Part shown: positions 38,075 to 47,431 of the stretch, piece by piece | Layout of the letters: each line of letters starts with the position of its first letter | How positions within the stretch are numbered: the first letter of the stretch is position 1 | From: Melastoma dodecandrum | Lineage: Eukaryota > Streptophyta > Magnoliopsida > Myrtales > Melastomataceae | DNA: 64,000 bases | Direction of reading: 5' to 3' | Assembly: GCA_029817715.1 (NCBI GenBank) | Contig: JARUPY010000292.1 | Span: 1,510,001-1,574,000, forward strand | The notes under the pieces: generated by a model | The model's input: only the letters and a program-made list of their open reading frames with translations | Told to the model about the DNA's origin: nothing | Databases searched by the model: none | Made by a program: the position numbers and the translations under genes

Positions 38075-38217
38075 GGCGCGAATGCATCAGGTCCCGACGG
38101 ACATCAGTGTTGAGCCGTTCGGGAAAGGTTTTGGGAAGGGCTGCCGCCGAGGATGACGGGACCGCCGAGCGAGGCGTATCGGCCGCTCGCGCTCGTTGAC
38201 ACCGGTGAGGCTCGGCC

Positions 38218-38391
38218 ATGCTCGGGCGGGTCTGGGAGGTGCTGAAGGCGACGCTGGCCGTGGCGGCCCTGATCGCCGCCGCGCTCGTGTCGGCCGACAA
38301 GCTCGACCGGCAGCGGGCGCAACCGTCGATTGGCGCGGCCGTGACCGATCCGGTGGCCACGGGCGCCATCGCGCCGACGGCGCGCCACTGA
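38218..38391 (+). CDS. Short membrane peptide of unknown function
   Basis: 57 aa. One N-terminal membrane helix (VLKATLAVAALIAAALVSADKL) then a short tail rich in Ala, Pro and Thr. It has codon use like its neighbours but no recognisable family. Confidence 0.5.
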   Translation: MLGRVWEVLKATLAVAALIAAALVSADKLDRQRAQPSIGAAVTDPVATGAIAPTARH

Positions 38392-38537
38392 GCCGTGCGC
38401 CCGCTCACAGCGTAGCCGCTGCACCTGAGACAGATGAAGTCCGTCGACCGAAGACTGATCGGCGACAGCGGCGGTTTCGCCCAGTGCCCGGCTTTGGCCG
38501 ATCCGTTCAGACGCTTCCGTTCTTGGGGGACGCTGCG

Positions 38538-38777
38538 ATGAAACCCGCTCTCCTCGCCCTTTTGGCCGTCTTCGGCGCCGCACCGGCCTTCGCCGAGACC
38601 CAGGCCGAGCGGGCGGCCTGCACGCCCGACGTCCTGCGGCTCTGCGCGGCTCAGATCCCGAATGCCGGAGCCATCACCACCTGCCTGCGCGAGCGGCGCG
38701 CCAATCTGAGCTCCGCCTGCCGCTCCGTCATGGACGAGAAGAGCAGAACCGTCCGCAGCGTCGCCACGCGGCGATGA
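38538..38777 (+). CDS. Small exported cysteine-containing protein
   Basis: 79 aa. Signal peptide KPALLALLAVFGAAPAFA-ET. The mature part has four cysteines spaced as C-x7-C-x12-C-x10-C (ACTPDVLRLCAAQIPN, then TTCLRERRANLSSAC), resembling the bacterial cysteine-rich repeat (GLG1-like) proteins. Probably periplasmic with two disulfides. Function unknown. Confidence 0.72.
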   Translation: MKPALLALLAVFGAAPAFAETQAERAACTPDVLRLCAAQIPNAGAITTCLRERRANLSSACRSVMDEKSRTVRSVATRR

Positions 38778-38793
38778 ACCCGGCGAGCGCGGG

Positions 38794-39960
38794 TCACCAT
38801 CCGTTGATGCGCGGCCAGACAGCGCCTGTATGCCGGCCGCCTGCGACGACGTGGTAGCGATCATGCTGGGCGCCCGTGGCGCAGGCGTGGTTCGGGAGGA
38901 TGCGCAGGCGCGCGCCGACTGGAAGATCGGGCAGGGCGGCTGACGCGCCGGTCCGCAAAGCAATGATGCCGTGCTCCTGATTGGCGTCCCGCACGATGAG
39001 ATCCGTGTAGGGTCGACCGTCACGATCGCACACGACACCGTAGCCCTGGTCGACCGCCTGCCGGGCGGTGCCCCGGTCGCGGGAGAGCGCCATCCAGCCG
39101 GCATCGGTGATGATCCAGCCCTTCTCCTGCTGGTGGCCGATCACCGTGGCCAGGACGGTCAGCGCGATGTCCTCCTCCGTGCAGGAGCCGACGCCCGCCT
39201 GGAACAGGTCGCCGATCATGAAGACGCCGGCGCGCACCTCGGTGATGCCGTCGAGCGTCTCCGCATAGCGCGCGGTCGGAGTCGAGCCTACGCTCACGAC
39301 CGGGCAGGGGAGGCCGGCATCCCGGAGGATCGAGGCGGCCGCGACGGCGGCCGACCGCTCGGCTTCCGCGGCCGCGCGCAGGACCTCCGGATCGCTCAGC
39401 CCATAACTGTCGCCTGCATGAAGCAGCACGCCACGCAACTCGGCCCCTTCGGCGAGCACGGCGCCGATGGCGCGCAACTGCTCCGCGTCGCGGGGGCCGA
39501 CGCCGGAGCGGTGGCCGTCCGCGTCGACTTCGATCAGCACCGGCAGGGGATCGCCGTGGCGGCGGCTCCACCGCACGACCGCCTCAGCCTGCGCCAGCGA
39601 GTCGAGGACGACGGCCAGATCGGCTCCCCAGCGCCGGCGAATGGCTCCGACGCGATCGAGCTTCTGCGGCGCGATCCCCACCGCGTAGATCATGTCCCGC
39701 ACGCCGCCCTCGGCGAAATATTCCGCCTCGCGCAGCGTCGAGACCGTGGCCGGCCCCTCCGCGCGCGACATGGCAAGGCGGGCCACGGGCAACGACTTCG
39801 CGGTCTTGAGATGGGGCCGCAACACGACACCCAATCCGTCGAGGCGTCGACGCATCCCGTCGACATTGGCCTCCAGCCGGTCCGCGTCGAGGATCAGGCA
39901 CGGCGTTTCGAGACCGTCGAGACCGTCGTCCCGGGGCGCCTGCGCGCGCTCATCGACCAT
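38794..39960 (-). CDS. D-threonine aldolase / D-serine deaminase-like PLP enzyme
   Basis: 388 aa from the ATG at 39960. Fold type III PLP enzyme: N-terminal LETPCLILDADRLEANVDGM, the PLP lysine in VVLRPHLKTAKSL, LIEVDADGHRSGVGP, LHAGDSYGL and VSVGSTPT, and the C-terminal metal site LPNHACATG, where His and Cys bind divalent metal. This matches the DSD1/D-threonine-aldolase family acting on beta-hydroxy D-amino acids. It lies 100 bp downstream of dgoA on the same strand. Confidence 0.92.
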   Translation of the reverse strand: MVDERAQAPRDDGLDGLETPCLILDADRLEANVDGMRRRLDGLGVVLRPHLKTAKSLPVARLAMSRAEGPATVSTLREAEYFAEGGVRDMIYAVGIAPQKLDRVGAIRRRWGADLAVVLDSLAQAEAVVRWSRRHGDPLPVLIEVDADGHRSGVGPRDAEQLRAIGAVLAEGAELRGVLLHAGDSYGLSDPEVLRAAAEAERSAAVAAASILRDAGLPCPVVSVGSTPTARYAETLDGITEVRAGVFMIGDLFQAGVGSCTEEDIALTVLATVIGHQQEKGWIITDAGWMALSRDRGTARQAVDQGYGVVCDRDGRPYTDLIVRDANQEHGIIALRTGASAALPDLPVGARLRILPNHACATGAQHDRYHVVAGGRHTGAVWPRINGW

Positions 39961-40060
39961 GGTTCCGCTCCCGCCGCCCACACCGATCCGGCCTGATAGG
40001 CCGTTGCGAGCGCCGGTCCAAGACGTATGGCGGCAGGCCGGCCGCGGATGCAGCGCGATC

Positions 40061-40696
40061 TCAGGCGGATCGCCGGAGGGCGGCGACGAAGTCCGTCGCG
40101 TCCCGCGCGACATCGATCGCGGACTTGCCGGGACGGTAGAGGTTCGAGCCCAACCCGAAGCCATCGGCTCCGGCTTGGCGCCAAGCGGCGATGCCGTCGG
40201 GCGTGACGCCGCCGACAGCCAGCACCCGGGTGCCCACCGGCAGGATGGCGCGGTGGGCTTTCAGTGCAGCCGGCGACGCGACGTCCGCCGGGAACAGCTT
40301 CAGCGCGGTCGCTCCGGCCGCCAGCGCCGCGAAGGCCTCGGTCGGCGTCTGGTATCCGGGCAGGGAGACCAGACCGGTCTCGACACTCGCCCGAATCACG
40401 GCGGCGGCGGTATTGGGCGAGACCACCAGGGTGCCGCCCGCGGCGGCGACCGCTTCGACCTGAGCAGCCGTCAGGACCGTGCCGGCCCCAACCAGGGCGC
40501 GCCCGGCCAGACGCTCGGCCAGGAGCGCAATGCTACGCAGCGGATCCGGCGAATTGAGCGGCACCTCGATCAGCGTGAACCCGGCATCCGCCAGGGCGTC
40601 GCCCACGGCGGTCGCCTCCTCCGGCGTCAGGCCCCGCAGGATCGCGACCAGCGGGCAGGCGGCAAAGGCCGCTTCGAACCGATCGAGGATCGTCAT
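40061..40696 (-). CDS. dgoA: 2-dehydro-3-deoxy-6-phosphogalactonate aldolase
   Basis: 211 aa. Class I KDPG/KDPGal aldolase: PLVAILRGLTPEEA, IEVPLNSPDPLRSI, the Schiff-base lysine in ATALKLFPAD and GGVTPDGIAAW. NSPDP and the neighbouring kinase favour the galactonate version over the Entner-Doudoroff KDPG enzyme. Product: pyruvate plus glyceraldehyde-3-phosphate. The start overlaps the dgoK stop by 4 bp. Confidence 0.92.
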   Translation of the reverse strand: MTILDRFEAAFAACPLVAILRGLTPEEATAVGDALADAGFTLIEVPLNSPDPLRSIALLAERLAGRALVGAGTVLTAAQVEAVAAAGGTLVVSPNTAAAVIRASVETGLVSLPGYQTPTEAFAALAAGATALKLFPADVASPAALKAHRAILPVGTRVLAVGGVTPDGIAAWRQAGADGFGLGSNLYRPGKSAIDVARDATDFVAALRRSA

Positions 40697-41571
40697 GGGC
40701 GATGGTTCCAGATGGCGTGGATGCCGGCGGTGGTGAACCCCTCCGGCACGCTGACGGGAGTGCCGCCCGCCTCGGCGATGGCGACGGCATAGAGGGACGC
40801 CAGAGATCCGCCGCCCAGCAGGTGCACCGATCGGCTGGCCAAGTCCTCTCGCGTCGCCACGTCCGCGCCGATCAGCACGCCGCTGGCATAGGCCGCGGCA
40901 TCGGCCGGAGCTACGCGGTCGAGCAGCAGCCCGGCCCGGACCTCGAACAGGGTTGCGGCGAGGTTGCCGGACGCGATTCCCCGGCGAACGCCGCGCCGGA
41001 ACGGCGCCCCGTCCGCGACCGGACCGTCGAGCATGCCGGCCAAGATGCCGTGAGCGCGGAGAAGGGCGAACAACTCGCCGGTCATCACCGTGGTAAAGTT
41101 GGTGATCGCCCCGTCGACGGTCTCGACCCACTTGTTGTGCGTGCCGGGCTGGCAGAACAGGGCGGTCGCGGGCGCCGCGCCCGCGTGGATCGCGCCCAGG
41201 ACCTGGATCTCCTCGCCCCGCATGACATCCGGCCGCTCGCTGTCCTTCAATGCGACGCCCGGGATGATCCGCACGCCGGGCGCCACCTCCAGGCTCGCCG
41301 CCGCCAGATGCGCCAGCGTGGCAGGCGCGTCGACATAGGGCACCGCGCGCCAACCGCGGCTGGACCCGATCATCCCGCTCGCCACGACCTCGTACGCACC
41401 CAGGCGCGCGCGCAGGGCGGCGACCGCATCGGCATAGTCGCCCGGCCCCAGCGCCAGCACACCGCAATCATCCTGGAGGCTGTCCACCACCGCGCCATCC
41501 GCCGCGATCGCGTAGGCGCGCCGGTTGGTGGTGCCCCAATCGACGGCGAGATAGGCCGCTCGACCAACCAT
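40693..41571 (-). CDS. dgoK: 2-dehydro-3-deoxygalactonokinase
   Basis: 292 aa. DgoK family: LAVDWGTTNRRAYAI phosphate loop at the N-terminus, VASGMIGSSRGWRAVPYVDAP, IIPGVALKDSERPDVMRGEEIQVLGA and FCQPGTHNKWV are characteristic. It phosphorylates 2-keto-3-deoxygalactonate for cleavage by DgoA. No galactonate dehydratase or transporter is adjacent, so the upstream steps must be encoded elsewhere. Confidence 0.94.
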   Translation of the reverse strand: MVGRAAYLAVDWGTTNRRAYAIAADGAVVDSLQDDCGVLALGPGDYADAVAALRARLGAYEVVASGMIGSSRGWRAVPYVDAPATLAHLAAASLEVAPGVRIIPGVALKDSERPDVMRGEEIQVLGAIHAGAAPATALFCQPGTHNKWVETVDGAITNFTTVMTGELFALLRAHGILAGMLDGPVADGAPFRRGVRRGIASGNLAATLFEVRAGLLLDRVAPADAAAYASGVLIGADVATREDLASRSVHLLGGGSLASLYAVAIAEAGGTPVSVPEGFTTAGIHAIWNHRP

Positions 41572-41769
41572 GCGACAGCTCCCGATTATAATTTGTCTGA
41601 GTTAATCGGCTGACGGCAGACGGTCAAGGCCGTCACGCCGGAGCGCTCCGGCGCAAACGGAAATATCACTCCCCGGGGATTGTCGCATCGCACAGGGCGT
41701 TTGCGATGGACGGGCCCCGTTCCGATCGGCGATATGGCGGGCAACAAATCATACCCGGGAGGGACACGC

Positions 41770-42528
41770 TTGGCACGGGACGTGATCCTGGCGACCGACG
41801 GCCTGACGATGGAATTCCGCGGATTCCGCGCCGTCAACGGCGTGGCGCTGCAGGTCGAGCGTGGGACGATCCACGCGCTGATCGGGCCCAATGGCGCCGG
41901 CAAGACCACCTGCTTCAATCTGCTGACCAAGTTCCTCATCCCGACCGCGGGCACGATCCGCTACAAGGACCGCGACATCACCGGCTTGAAGGCGGCCGAC
42001 GTGGCCCGCCTTGGCCTGGTGCGCTCCTTCCAGATCTCGGCGGTGTTTCCCCACCTGACCGTCATGGAGAATGTCCGCATCGCCCTGCAGCGGCGGCGGC
42101 GTGGCGACTCTTTCGATTTCTGGCGGCCCGAGCGGGTGCTTCGGGCGCTGAATGGTGAGGCGCTGGCGCTGGTCGAGGATGTCGGCCTCACGGAATTCGC
42201 CGACGTGCCGGCGGTGGAACTGTCCTACGGCCGCAAGCGCGCGCTGGAGATCGCCACCACGCTGGCGCTCGATCCCGAGATGCTGCTCCTCGACGAGCCG
42301 ATGGCCGGCATGGGCCACGAGGACGTCGAGCGCACGGCGCAGCTCATCCGCCGGGTCTCCAAGGACCGGACCATCCTGATGGTGGAGCACAACCTCTCCG
42401 TCGTCGCGTCCCTGTCGGACCGCATCACCGTGCTGGCGCGCGGCCAGGTGCTCGCCGAGGGCGACTACGCCACCGTCTCCAAGGATCCGCGCGTGGTCGA
42501 AGCGTATATCGGGGCGGGACATGCCTGA
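41770..42528 (+). CDS. Branched-chain amino acid-type ABC transporter ATP-binding protein (LivG)
   Basis: 252 aa from a TTG at 41770, chosen because GGAGGG lies 7 bases before it; an ATG at 41734 lacks such a site. Walker A GPNGAGKTT, signature LSYGRKRALEIA and Walker B LLLDEPMAGMG are present. The extra helical region FDFWRPE fits LivG/UrtD-like proteins. It energises the permeases LivH and LivM encoded downstream. Confidence 0.92.
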   Translation: MARDVILATDGLTMEFRGFRAVNGVALQVERGTIHALIGPNGAGKTTCFNLLTKFLIPTAGTIRYKDRDITGLKAADVARLGLVRSFQISAVFPHLTVMENVRIALQRRRRGDSFDFWRPERVLRALNGEALALVEDVGLTEFADVPAVELSYGRKRALEIATTLALDPEMLLLDEPMAGMGHEDVERTAQLIRRVSKDRTILMVEHNLSVVASLSDRITVLARGQVLAEGDYATVSKDPRVVEAYIGAGHA

Positions 42529-42964
42529 GGCGGCGCTGAAGACGCCCGCGCCCTCCGCTGCGACCGGCTCGCTCCTCACCGTCCGCGGCCTGGAGGGCTG
42601 GTACGGCGAGAGCCACGTGCTCCACGGCATCGACATCGATGTCCGGACCGGCGAGGTGATCACCCTGCTCGGCCGCAACGGCGCCGGCAAGACCACGACG
42701 CTCCGGGCGATCATCGGCATCCTCGGCAAGCGCGCCGGCTCGATCGTCTACGATGGTGTCGAGACGGTGCGGATGGCCTCGCGCAACATCGCCCGGCTCG
42801 GCATCGGCTACGTGCCGGAGGAGCGCGGCATCTTCGCGAGCCTCACGGTGCATGAGAATTTGATGCTGCCACCGCGTGTGAAGCCCGGCGGCATGTCGGT
42901 GGCCGAGATCCACGCGTTGTTCCCGAACCTGAAGGAGCGGGCCGGCAGCCAGGGTACCAAGCTC

Positions 42965-42995
<31 letters not shown>

Positions 42996-43264
42996 GGCGC
43001 ATCCTGCGCACCGGCGCCAAGCTGATCCTGCTCGACGAGCCGACGGAAGGTCTCGCCCCGGTCATCGTCCAGCAGATCGGCCGGACCATCCAGCAATTGA
43101 AGGCGCAAGGTTACACCATCATCCTGGTGGAACAGAATTTCCGCTTCGCTCAGACCCTGGCGGACCGGCATTTCGTGATCGAACAGGGCCGGGTGGTCGA
43201 CATGATCCCCAACGCCGAGCTAGACGCCAATATCGACAAGCTTCACGCCTATCTGGGTGTCTGA
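42521..43264 (+). CDS. Branched-chain amino acid-type ABC transporter ATP-binding protein (LivF)
   Basis: 247 aa. Walker A GRNGAGKTT, signature LSGGEQQMLAIGR, Walker B LILLDEPTEGLAP and the family segment YVPEERGIFASLTVHENL. Second ATPase of the transporter. It overlaps the LivG gene by 8 bp. Confidence 0.94.
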
Positions 43265-43313
43265 CAGCATGGTGCATCACTGCCAGACAACGGGTTGCAT
43301 CAGATCAAGACGG

Positions 43314-43443
43314 CGTCATTCCGGGGCTCGCCGCAGGCGAGAGCCCGGAATCCAGAGACACCGCAGGCTTGGAGCGGTGCAGTCTGCTTCAGGTCCGTTG
43401 TCTCTCTGAATTCCGGGCTCCGCTGCGCGGCCCCGGAATGACG
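43314..43443. repeat. Large inverted repeat (intergenic repeat element) between LivF and LivK genes
   Basis: Left arm CGTCATTCCGGGGC followed by TCGCCGCAGGCGAGAGCC, and right arm ending GCCCCGGAATGACG, are reverse complements over about 40 bp with a few mismatches. Each arm also folds on itself (GGGCTCGC...GCGAGAGCCC). The pattern matches the common CGTCATTCCGGGGC repeat family of alphaproteobacteria. It separates the ATPase genes from the binding-protein gene and may reduce read-through. Confidence 0.8.
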
Positions 43444-43544
43444 GCGGCGCACTACAATAGAGAAAAGCGGCCACGCCGGCCAATGAGAACGCCGGCCGAT
43501 AAACTGAACACCAAGTCAATGCGCGCAAGTTTGTAAGATCGAGG

Positions 43545-44774
43545 ATGGAAACGAAGATGTTCGGACGTATCGCCCGGCCCGTGACCCTCGCCGCCCTCGC
43601 GGGCGCCCTGATGATGGGCACCGCGGCGGCGCAGACCAATGTGAAGATCGGCATCCTGGGCGACCGCTCGGGCGCCTATTCGGACATCAGCGGCGAGGGC
43701 TCGGTGGTGGCCGCCAAGCTCGCGGTCGAGGATTTCAAGCCGGAGCAGCACGGGCTCAAGGTCGAGATCGTCTCGGCCGACCACCAGAACAAGCCGGATG
43801 TCGGCGCCGCCATCGCGCGGCAATGGTACGACCGCGACGCCGTCGACATGATCACCGACGGCGTGACCTCCTCGGTGGCGCTGGCGATCAGCCAGGTCAC
43901 CAAGGAGAAGAACAAGGTCTTCATCGATACCGGCGCCGGCACGGCCGATCTCACCGGCCCCCAATGCACGCCGAACACGATCCACTGGGTCTACGACACG
44001 GTGGCGCTCGCCAACGGCACCGGCGGGGCGATGGTCAAGCGCGGCGGCACCACGTGGTTCTTCCTCACCGCCGATTACGTGTTCGGCCAGACGCTCCAGC
44101 GCGACACCAGCGCGGTCATCACCAAGAACGGCGGCACGGTCGTGGGCTCGGTGAAGACGCCGTTCCCGACCTCGGACTTTTCGTCCTTCCTGCTCCAGGC
44201 CCAGGGCTCGGGCGCCAAGGTGATCGGGCTCGCCAATGCCGGGACCGACACGATCAACTCGATCAAGCAGGCCGGCGAGTTCGGCATCACCGAGGGTGGG
44301 CAGGCTTTGGCCGGCCTCCTCGTCTTCTCCTCGGACGTGCACTCGCTCGGCACCAAGGTCGCCCAAGGGTTGGTGCTGACCGAGCCGTTCTACTGGGACC
44401 TGAACGACCAGACCCGCGCCTTCTCGGATCGGTTCGCGAAGCAGATGAAGGGCGGCTCGAAGCCGACCGCCAACCATGCCGGGGTCTACTCGGACGTGCT
44501 GCATTACCTGAAGGCGGTGGCGGAGCTGAAATCGACCGCCGACGGCGCCGCCACCGTCGCCAAGATGAAGGCGATGCCGACCGACGATCCGCTGTTCGGC
44601 AAGGGCGTGATCCGCGCCGACGGGCGCAAGATCCACGACATGTACCTGTTCGAGGTCAAGAAGCCCGCCGAGTCGAAGGGCGAGTGGGACCTCTACAAGA
44701 AGCTCGAGACCATCCCCGGCGATCAGGTCTTCCGCCCGCTCAACGCGGGCAATTGCCCCCTCGTGAAGGGCTGA
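43545..44774 (+). CDS. Branched-chain amino acid-type ABC transporter substrate-binding protein
   Basis: 409 aa with a signal peptide (ARPVTLAALAGALMMGTAAA-QT). Type 1 periplasmic-binding fold: VKIGILGDRSGAYSDISGEGSVVAAKLAVEDF, IVSADHQNKPDVGAAIARQWYD and FFLTADYVFGQ. A GAGGATGG stretch precedes the ATG. The ligand is not clear; relatives bind amino acids, amides or aromatic acids. Confidence 0.93.
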   Translation: METKMFGRIARPVTLAALAGALMMGTAAAQTNVKIGILGDRSGAYSDISGEGSVVAAKLAVEDFKPEQHGLKVEIVSADHQNKPDVGAAIARQWYDRDAVDMITDGVTSSVALAISQVTKEKNKVFIDTGAGTADLTGPQCTPNTIHWVYDTVALANGTGGAMVKRGGTTWFFLTADYVFGQTLQRDTSAVITKNGGTVVGSVKTPFPTSDFSSFLLQAQGSGAKVIGLANAGTDTINSIKQAGEFGITEGGQALAGLLVFSSDVHSLGTKVAQGLVLTEPFYWDLNDQTRAFSDRFAKQMKGGSKPTANHAGVYSDVLHYLKAVAELKSTADGAATVAKMKAMPTDDPLFGKGVIRADGRKIHDMYLFEVKKPAESKGEWDLYKKLETIPGDQVFRPLNAGNCPLVKG

Positions 44775-44802
44775 GCATGGGAGCGGGGCACGGAGACCGG
44801 CC

Positions 44803-45690
44803 ATGACCACGATCTTCGGTGTGCCGATGCAGGCCCTGTTCGGGCAATTGCTGCTCGGCCTGATCAACGGCTCGTTCTACGCGATCCTGTCGCTGGGGCT
44901 CGCGATCATCTTCGGGCTCCTCAACATCATCAATTTCGCCCACGGCGCGCTCTACATGATGGGCGCGTTCGTGGCCTGGATGCTGCTCACCTACGTGGGC
45001 CTCGGCTACTGGTGGGCACTGGGACTGGCTCCGCTGGTGGTCGGCGCCTTCGGCATCGTGCTGGAGCGGGTGCTGATCGCCCGGCTCTACAAGCTCGACC
45101 ACCTCTACGGCCTGCTGCTGACCTTCGGGCTGGCGCTGATCATTCAGGGCCTGTTCCGCAACCAGTACGGCGTCTCCGGGCTCCCCTACGCGATCCCGGC
45201 CGAGCTGTCGGGCGGCCAGCGGCTGCCCTTCATGTTCCTGCCGAACTACCGGGCCTGGGTGGTGGTCGCCTCGCTGACCGTGTGCATCGCCACGTGGCTC
45301 GTGATCGAGAAGACCAAGCTCGGCGCGTATCTGCGCGCCGCCACCGAGAATCCGACGCTGGTTCAGGCCTTCGGGGTCAACGTGCCGCTGTTCCTGACGC
45401 TGACCTACGGGTTCGGCGTCGCGCTCGCGGGCTTCGCCGGGGTGCTGGCCGCGCCGATCTACTCGGTGAACCCCAACATGGGCGCCGACATCATCATCGT
45501 GGTCTTCGCCGTGGTGGTGATCGGCGGCATGGGCTCGATCATCGGCTCGGTGATCACGGGCTTCACCCTCGGCCTCGTCGAGGGGCTGACCAAGGTGTTC
45601 TATCCGGAAGCCTCCTCCACCGTGATCTTCGTGATCATGGTGCTGGTGCTGCTCGTCAAACCCGCCGGCCTGTTCGGGCGCACGGCCTGA
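44803..45690 (+). CDS. Branched-chain amino acid-type ABC transporter permease (LivH)
   Basis: 295 aa with eight or so membrane helices. Typical LivH blocks: GLINGSFYAILSLGLAIIFGLLNIINFAHGALYMMGA, ENPTLVQAFGVNVP and VIGGMGSIIGSVITGFTLGLVEGL. One half of the membrane channel; partner of the next gene, 21 bp downstream. Confidence 0.95.
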   Translation: MTTIFGVPMQALFGQLLLGLINGSFYAILSLGLAIIFGLLNIINFAHGALYMMGAFVAWMLLTYVGLGYWWALGLAPLVVGAFGIVLERVLIARLYKLDHLYGLLLTFGLALIIQGLFRNQYGVSGLPYAIPAELSGGQRLPFMFLPNYRAWVVVASLTVCIATWLVIEKTKLGAYLRAATENPTLVQAFGVNVPLFLTLTYGFGVALAGFAGVLAAPIYSVNPNMGADIIIVVFAVVVIGGMGSIIGSVITGFTLGLVEGLTKVFYPEASSTVIFVIMVLVLLVKPAGLFGRTA

Positions 45691-45711
45691 CCGCGAAGAG
45701 GCTCGACACCC

Positions 45712-46698
45712 ATGGCCGACACCGCCACCATCGACGCCGCCCCGATCGCCGCAGCCTTGCCGACGAGCCGGGACGACAAGGCGCTGCACCGCCTGATCTT
45801 CGTCGGCATCGCCGTGCTGCTGATCGTGGCGCCGCTGGTGCTCTACCCCGTCTACCTGATGAAGGTTTTGTGCTTCGCGCTGTTCGCGCTCGCCTTCAAC
45901 CTGCTCCTCGGCTACGGCGGGTTGCTCTCCTTCGGCCACGCCGCCTATTTTGGGATGGCGAGCTACCTCTGCGCCTACACGGCCAAGCAGCTCGGCTTCA
46001 CGCCGGAACTGGCGATCCTCACCGGTACCGTCACTGCGGCGCTGCTCGGCCTCGTCTTCGGTTCGCTGGCGATCCGCCGACAGGGCATCTACTTCTCGAT
46101 GATCACCCTGGCGCTCGCCCAGATGGCGTTCTTCTTCTCGCTGCAGGCGAAGTTCACCGGCGGCGAGGACGGCATCCAGGCGGTGCCCCGCGGTGCCCTG
46201 TTCGGCACGATCAGCCTCGCGGACGACCGGGCGATGTACGGCCTCGTCTGCGTGATCTTCATCGCCGGGATGCTGCTGATCTACCGGATCATCCATTCGC
46301 CCTTCGGGCAGGTGCTGAAGGCGATCCGGGACAACGAGCCGCGGGCGATCTCGCTGGGCTATCGGGCGAACCAGTACAAGCTCGCGGTGTTCGTGCTCTC
46401 GGCGACGCTGGCGGGGCTCGCCGGCTCCACCAAGGCGATCGTGTTCCAGCTCGCCTCGCTCACCGATGTCCACTGGTCGATGTCCGGCGAGGTGGTACTG
46501 ATGACGCTGGTCGGCGGCATGGGGACCGTGTTCGGGCCGATCGTCGGCGCGCTCGTGATCGTCACGATGGAAACCTACCTCGCGCAGTTCGGCGCCTGGG
46601 TGACGATCATCCAGGGCTGCGTCTTCGTGCTGTGCGTGCTGCTGTTCCGGGAGGGGATCGTCGGGCTCATCGCCCGGCTGATCCGCAAGCCCCTCTGA
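45712..46698 (+). CDS. Branched-chain amino acid-type ABC transporter permease (LivM)
   Basis: 328 aa with many membrane helices. Diagnostic LivM blocks: FALAFNLLLGYGGLLSFGHAAYFGMASY, LAIRRQGIYFSMITLALAQMAFF, FGQVLKAIRDNEPRAISLGY and LVGGMGTVFGPIVGALVI. It completes the LivGFKHM set and ends the cluster. Confidence 0.95.
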   Translation: MADTATIDAAPIAAALPTSRDDKALHRLIFVGIAVLLIVAPLVLYPVYLMKVLCFALFALAFNLLLGYGGLLSFGHAAYFGMASYLCAYTAKQLGFTPELAILTGTVTAALLGLVFGSLAIRRQGIYFSMITLALAQMAFFFSLQAKFTGGEDGIQAVPRGALFGTISLADDRAMYGLVCVIFIAGMLLIYRIIHSPFGQVLKAIRDNEPRAISLGYRANQYKLAVFVLSATLAGLAGSTKAIVFQLASLTDVHWSMSGEVVLMTLVGGMGTVFGPIVGALVIVTMETYLAQFGAWVTIIQGCVFVLCVLLFREGIVGLIARLIRKPL

Positions 46699-46774
46699 AA
46701 GGTCGCGCGCGCCTGGTCACCCTTCGTTAACCAAGACGGTTCAACCTGAAGTTCCAGAACGGTCAGGTGCCGCC

Positions 46775-47128
46775 ATGACGAAGGCCCGCGCGCTCAGCAT
46801 CGACGACCCCGCGGTCGACTGCCCGGTCCCACCGGAGACCGTCGGCCGCCTGATCAAGGCCGATCCGGAGGGCGCCGCCTACATCCTCGACGGGATCCCG
46901 GAGGCGACCCGGGCGCGTCTTGCGGTTTGGCTCTACGGCCGCAGCCACACGCATGAGATCGGCGTCCGGGTGGCGGCGACCTGCGACGGCACCACCCTGC
47001 GCCGGGCCGCCGGGATCGTCGGCAACGTCCTGTACGACCTGTCGCGTCGTCCGCACCCGTCGCCGACCCACGGCACCCGCAATGGCACGGGTCGGATCTC
47101 CCTCGGCGGCTCCGCCCGGCGCGCCTGA
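46775..47128 (+). CDS. Hypothetical protein
   Basis: 117 aa. Central helical part VGRLIKADPEGAAYILDGIPEATRARLAVWLYGRSHTHE and a Gly/Arg-rich C-terminus. No signal peptide or metal motif. I do not recognise the family. Codon use fits a real gene, and a promoter-like gap of 76 bp separates it from LivM. Confidence 0.6.
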   Translation: MTKARALSIDDPAVDCPVPPETVGRLIKADPEGAAYILDGIPEATRARLAVWLYGRSHTHEIGVRVAATCDGTTLRRAAGIVGNVLYDLSRRPHPSPTHGTRNGTGRISLGGSARRA

Positions 47129-47193
47129 GCGCCTCCAGGTCACCCAGGATCAGAGACTCCAGGCGCGAGACTTTCGCGGATTGTCTGGCCGAT

Positions 47194-47316
47194 CACCCGT
47201 CATCCTGGGACGGCGCAAGAGGGCGTGGATTCTGGATCCGCGCCGCGCGCGTCATGGCTCGGTCGACGGTTCCCAGTGCGGGTGTACCTGCGGGCTCTGG
47301 GATGACTGTGCGGGTG
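47194..47316. repeat. Degenerate intergenic inverted repeat upstream of mutL
   Basis: CACCCG-TCATCCTGGGA and CTCTGGGATGACTGTGCGGGTG are imperfect reverse complements about 85 bases apart. The CGTCATCC..GGATGAC end type matches intergenic repeats of the group and is related in style to the element at 43.3 kb. The rest of the 303-bp gap between the hypothetical gene and mutL holds nothing else I can name. Confidence 0.55.
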
Positions 47317-47431
47317 TCAGACGCCCGATCGCCGCCTGAAGAGATTGCCCGGCGTGTCCCCGGCTTTGCGGCCCCGCCGCGTCACCCGCGACGATTGGAA
47401 CGCCGCGCCGCCGCGGTTATCGTCGCGTCCG

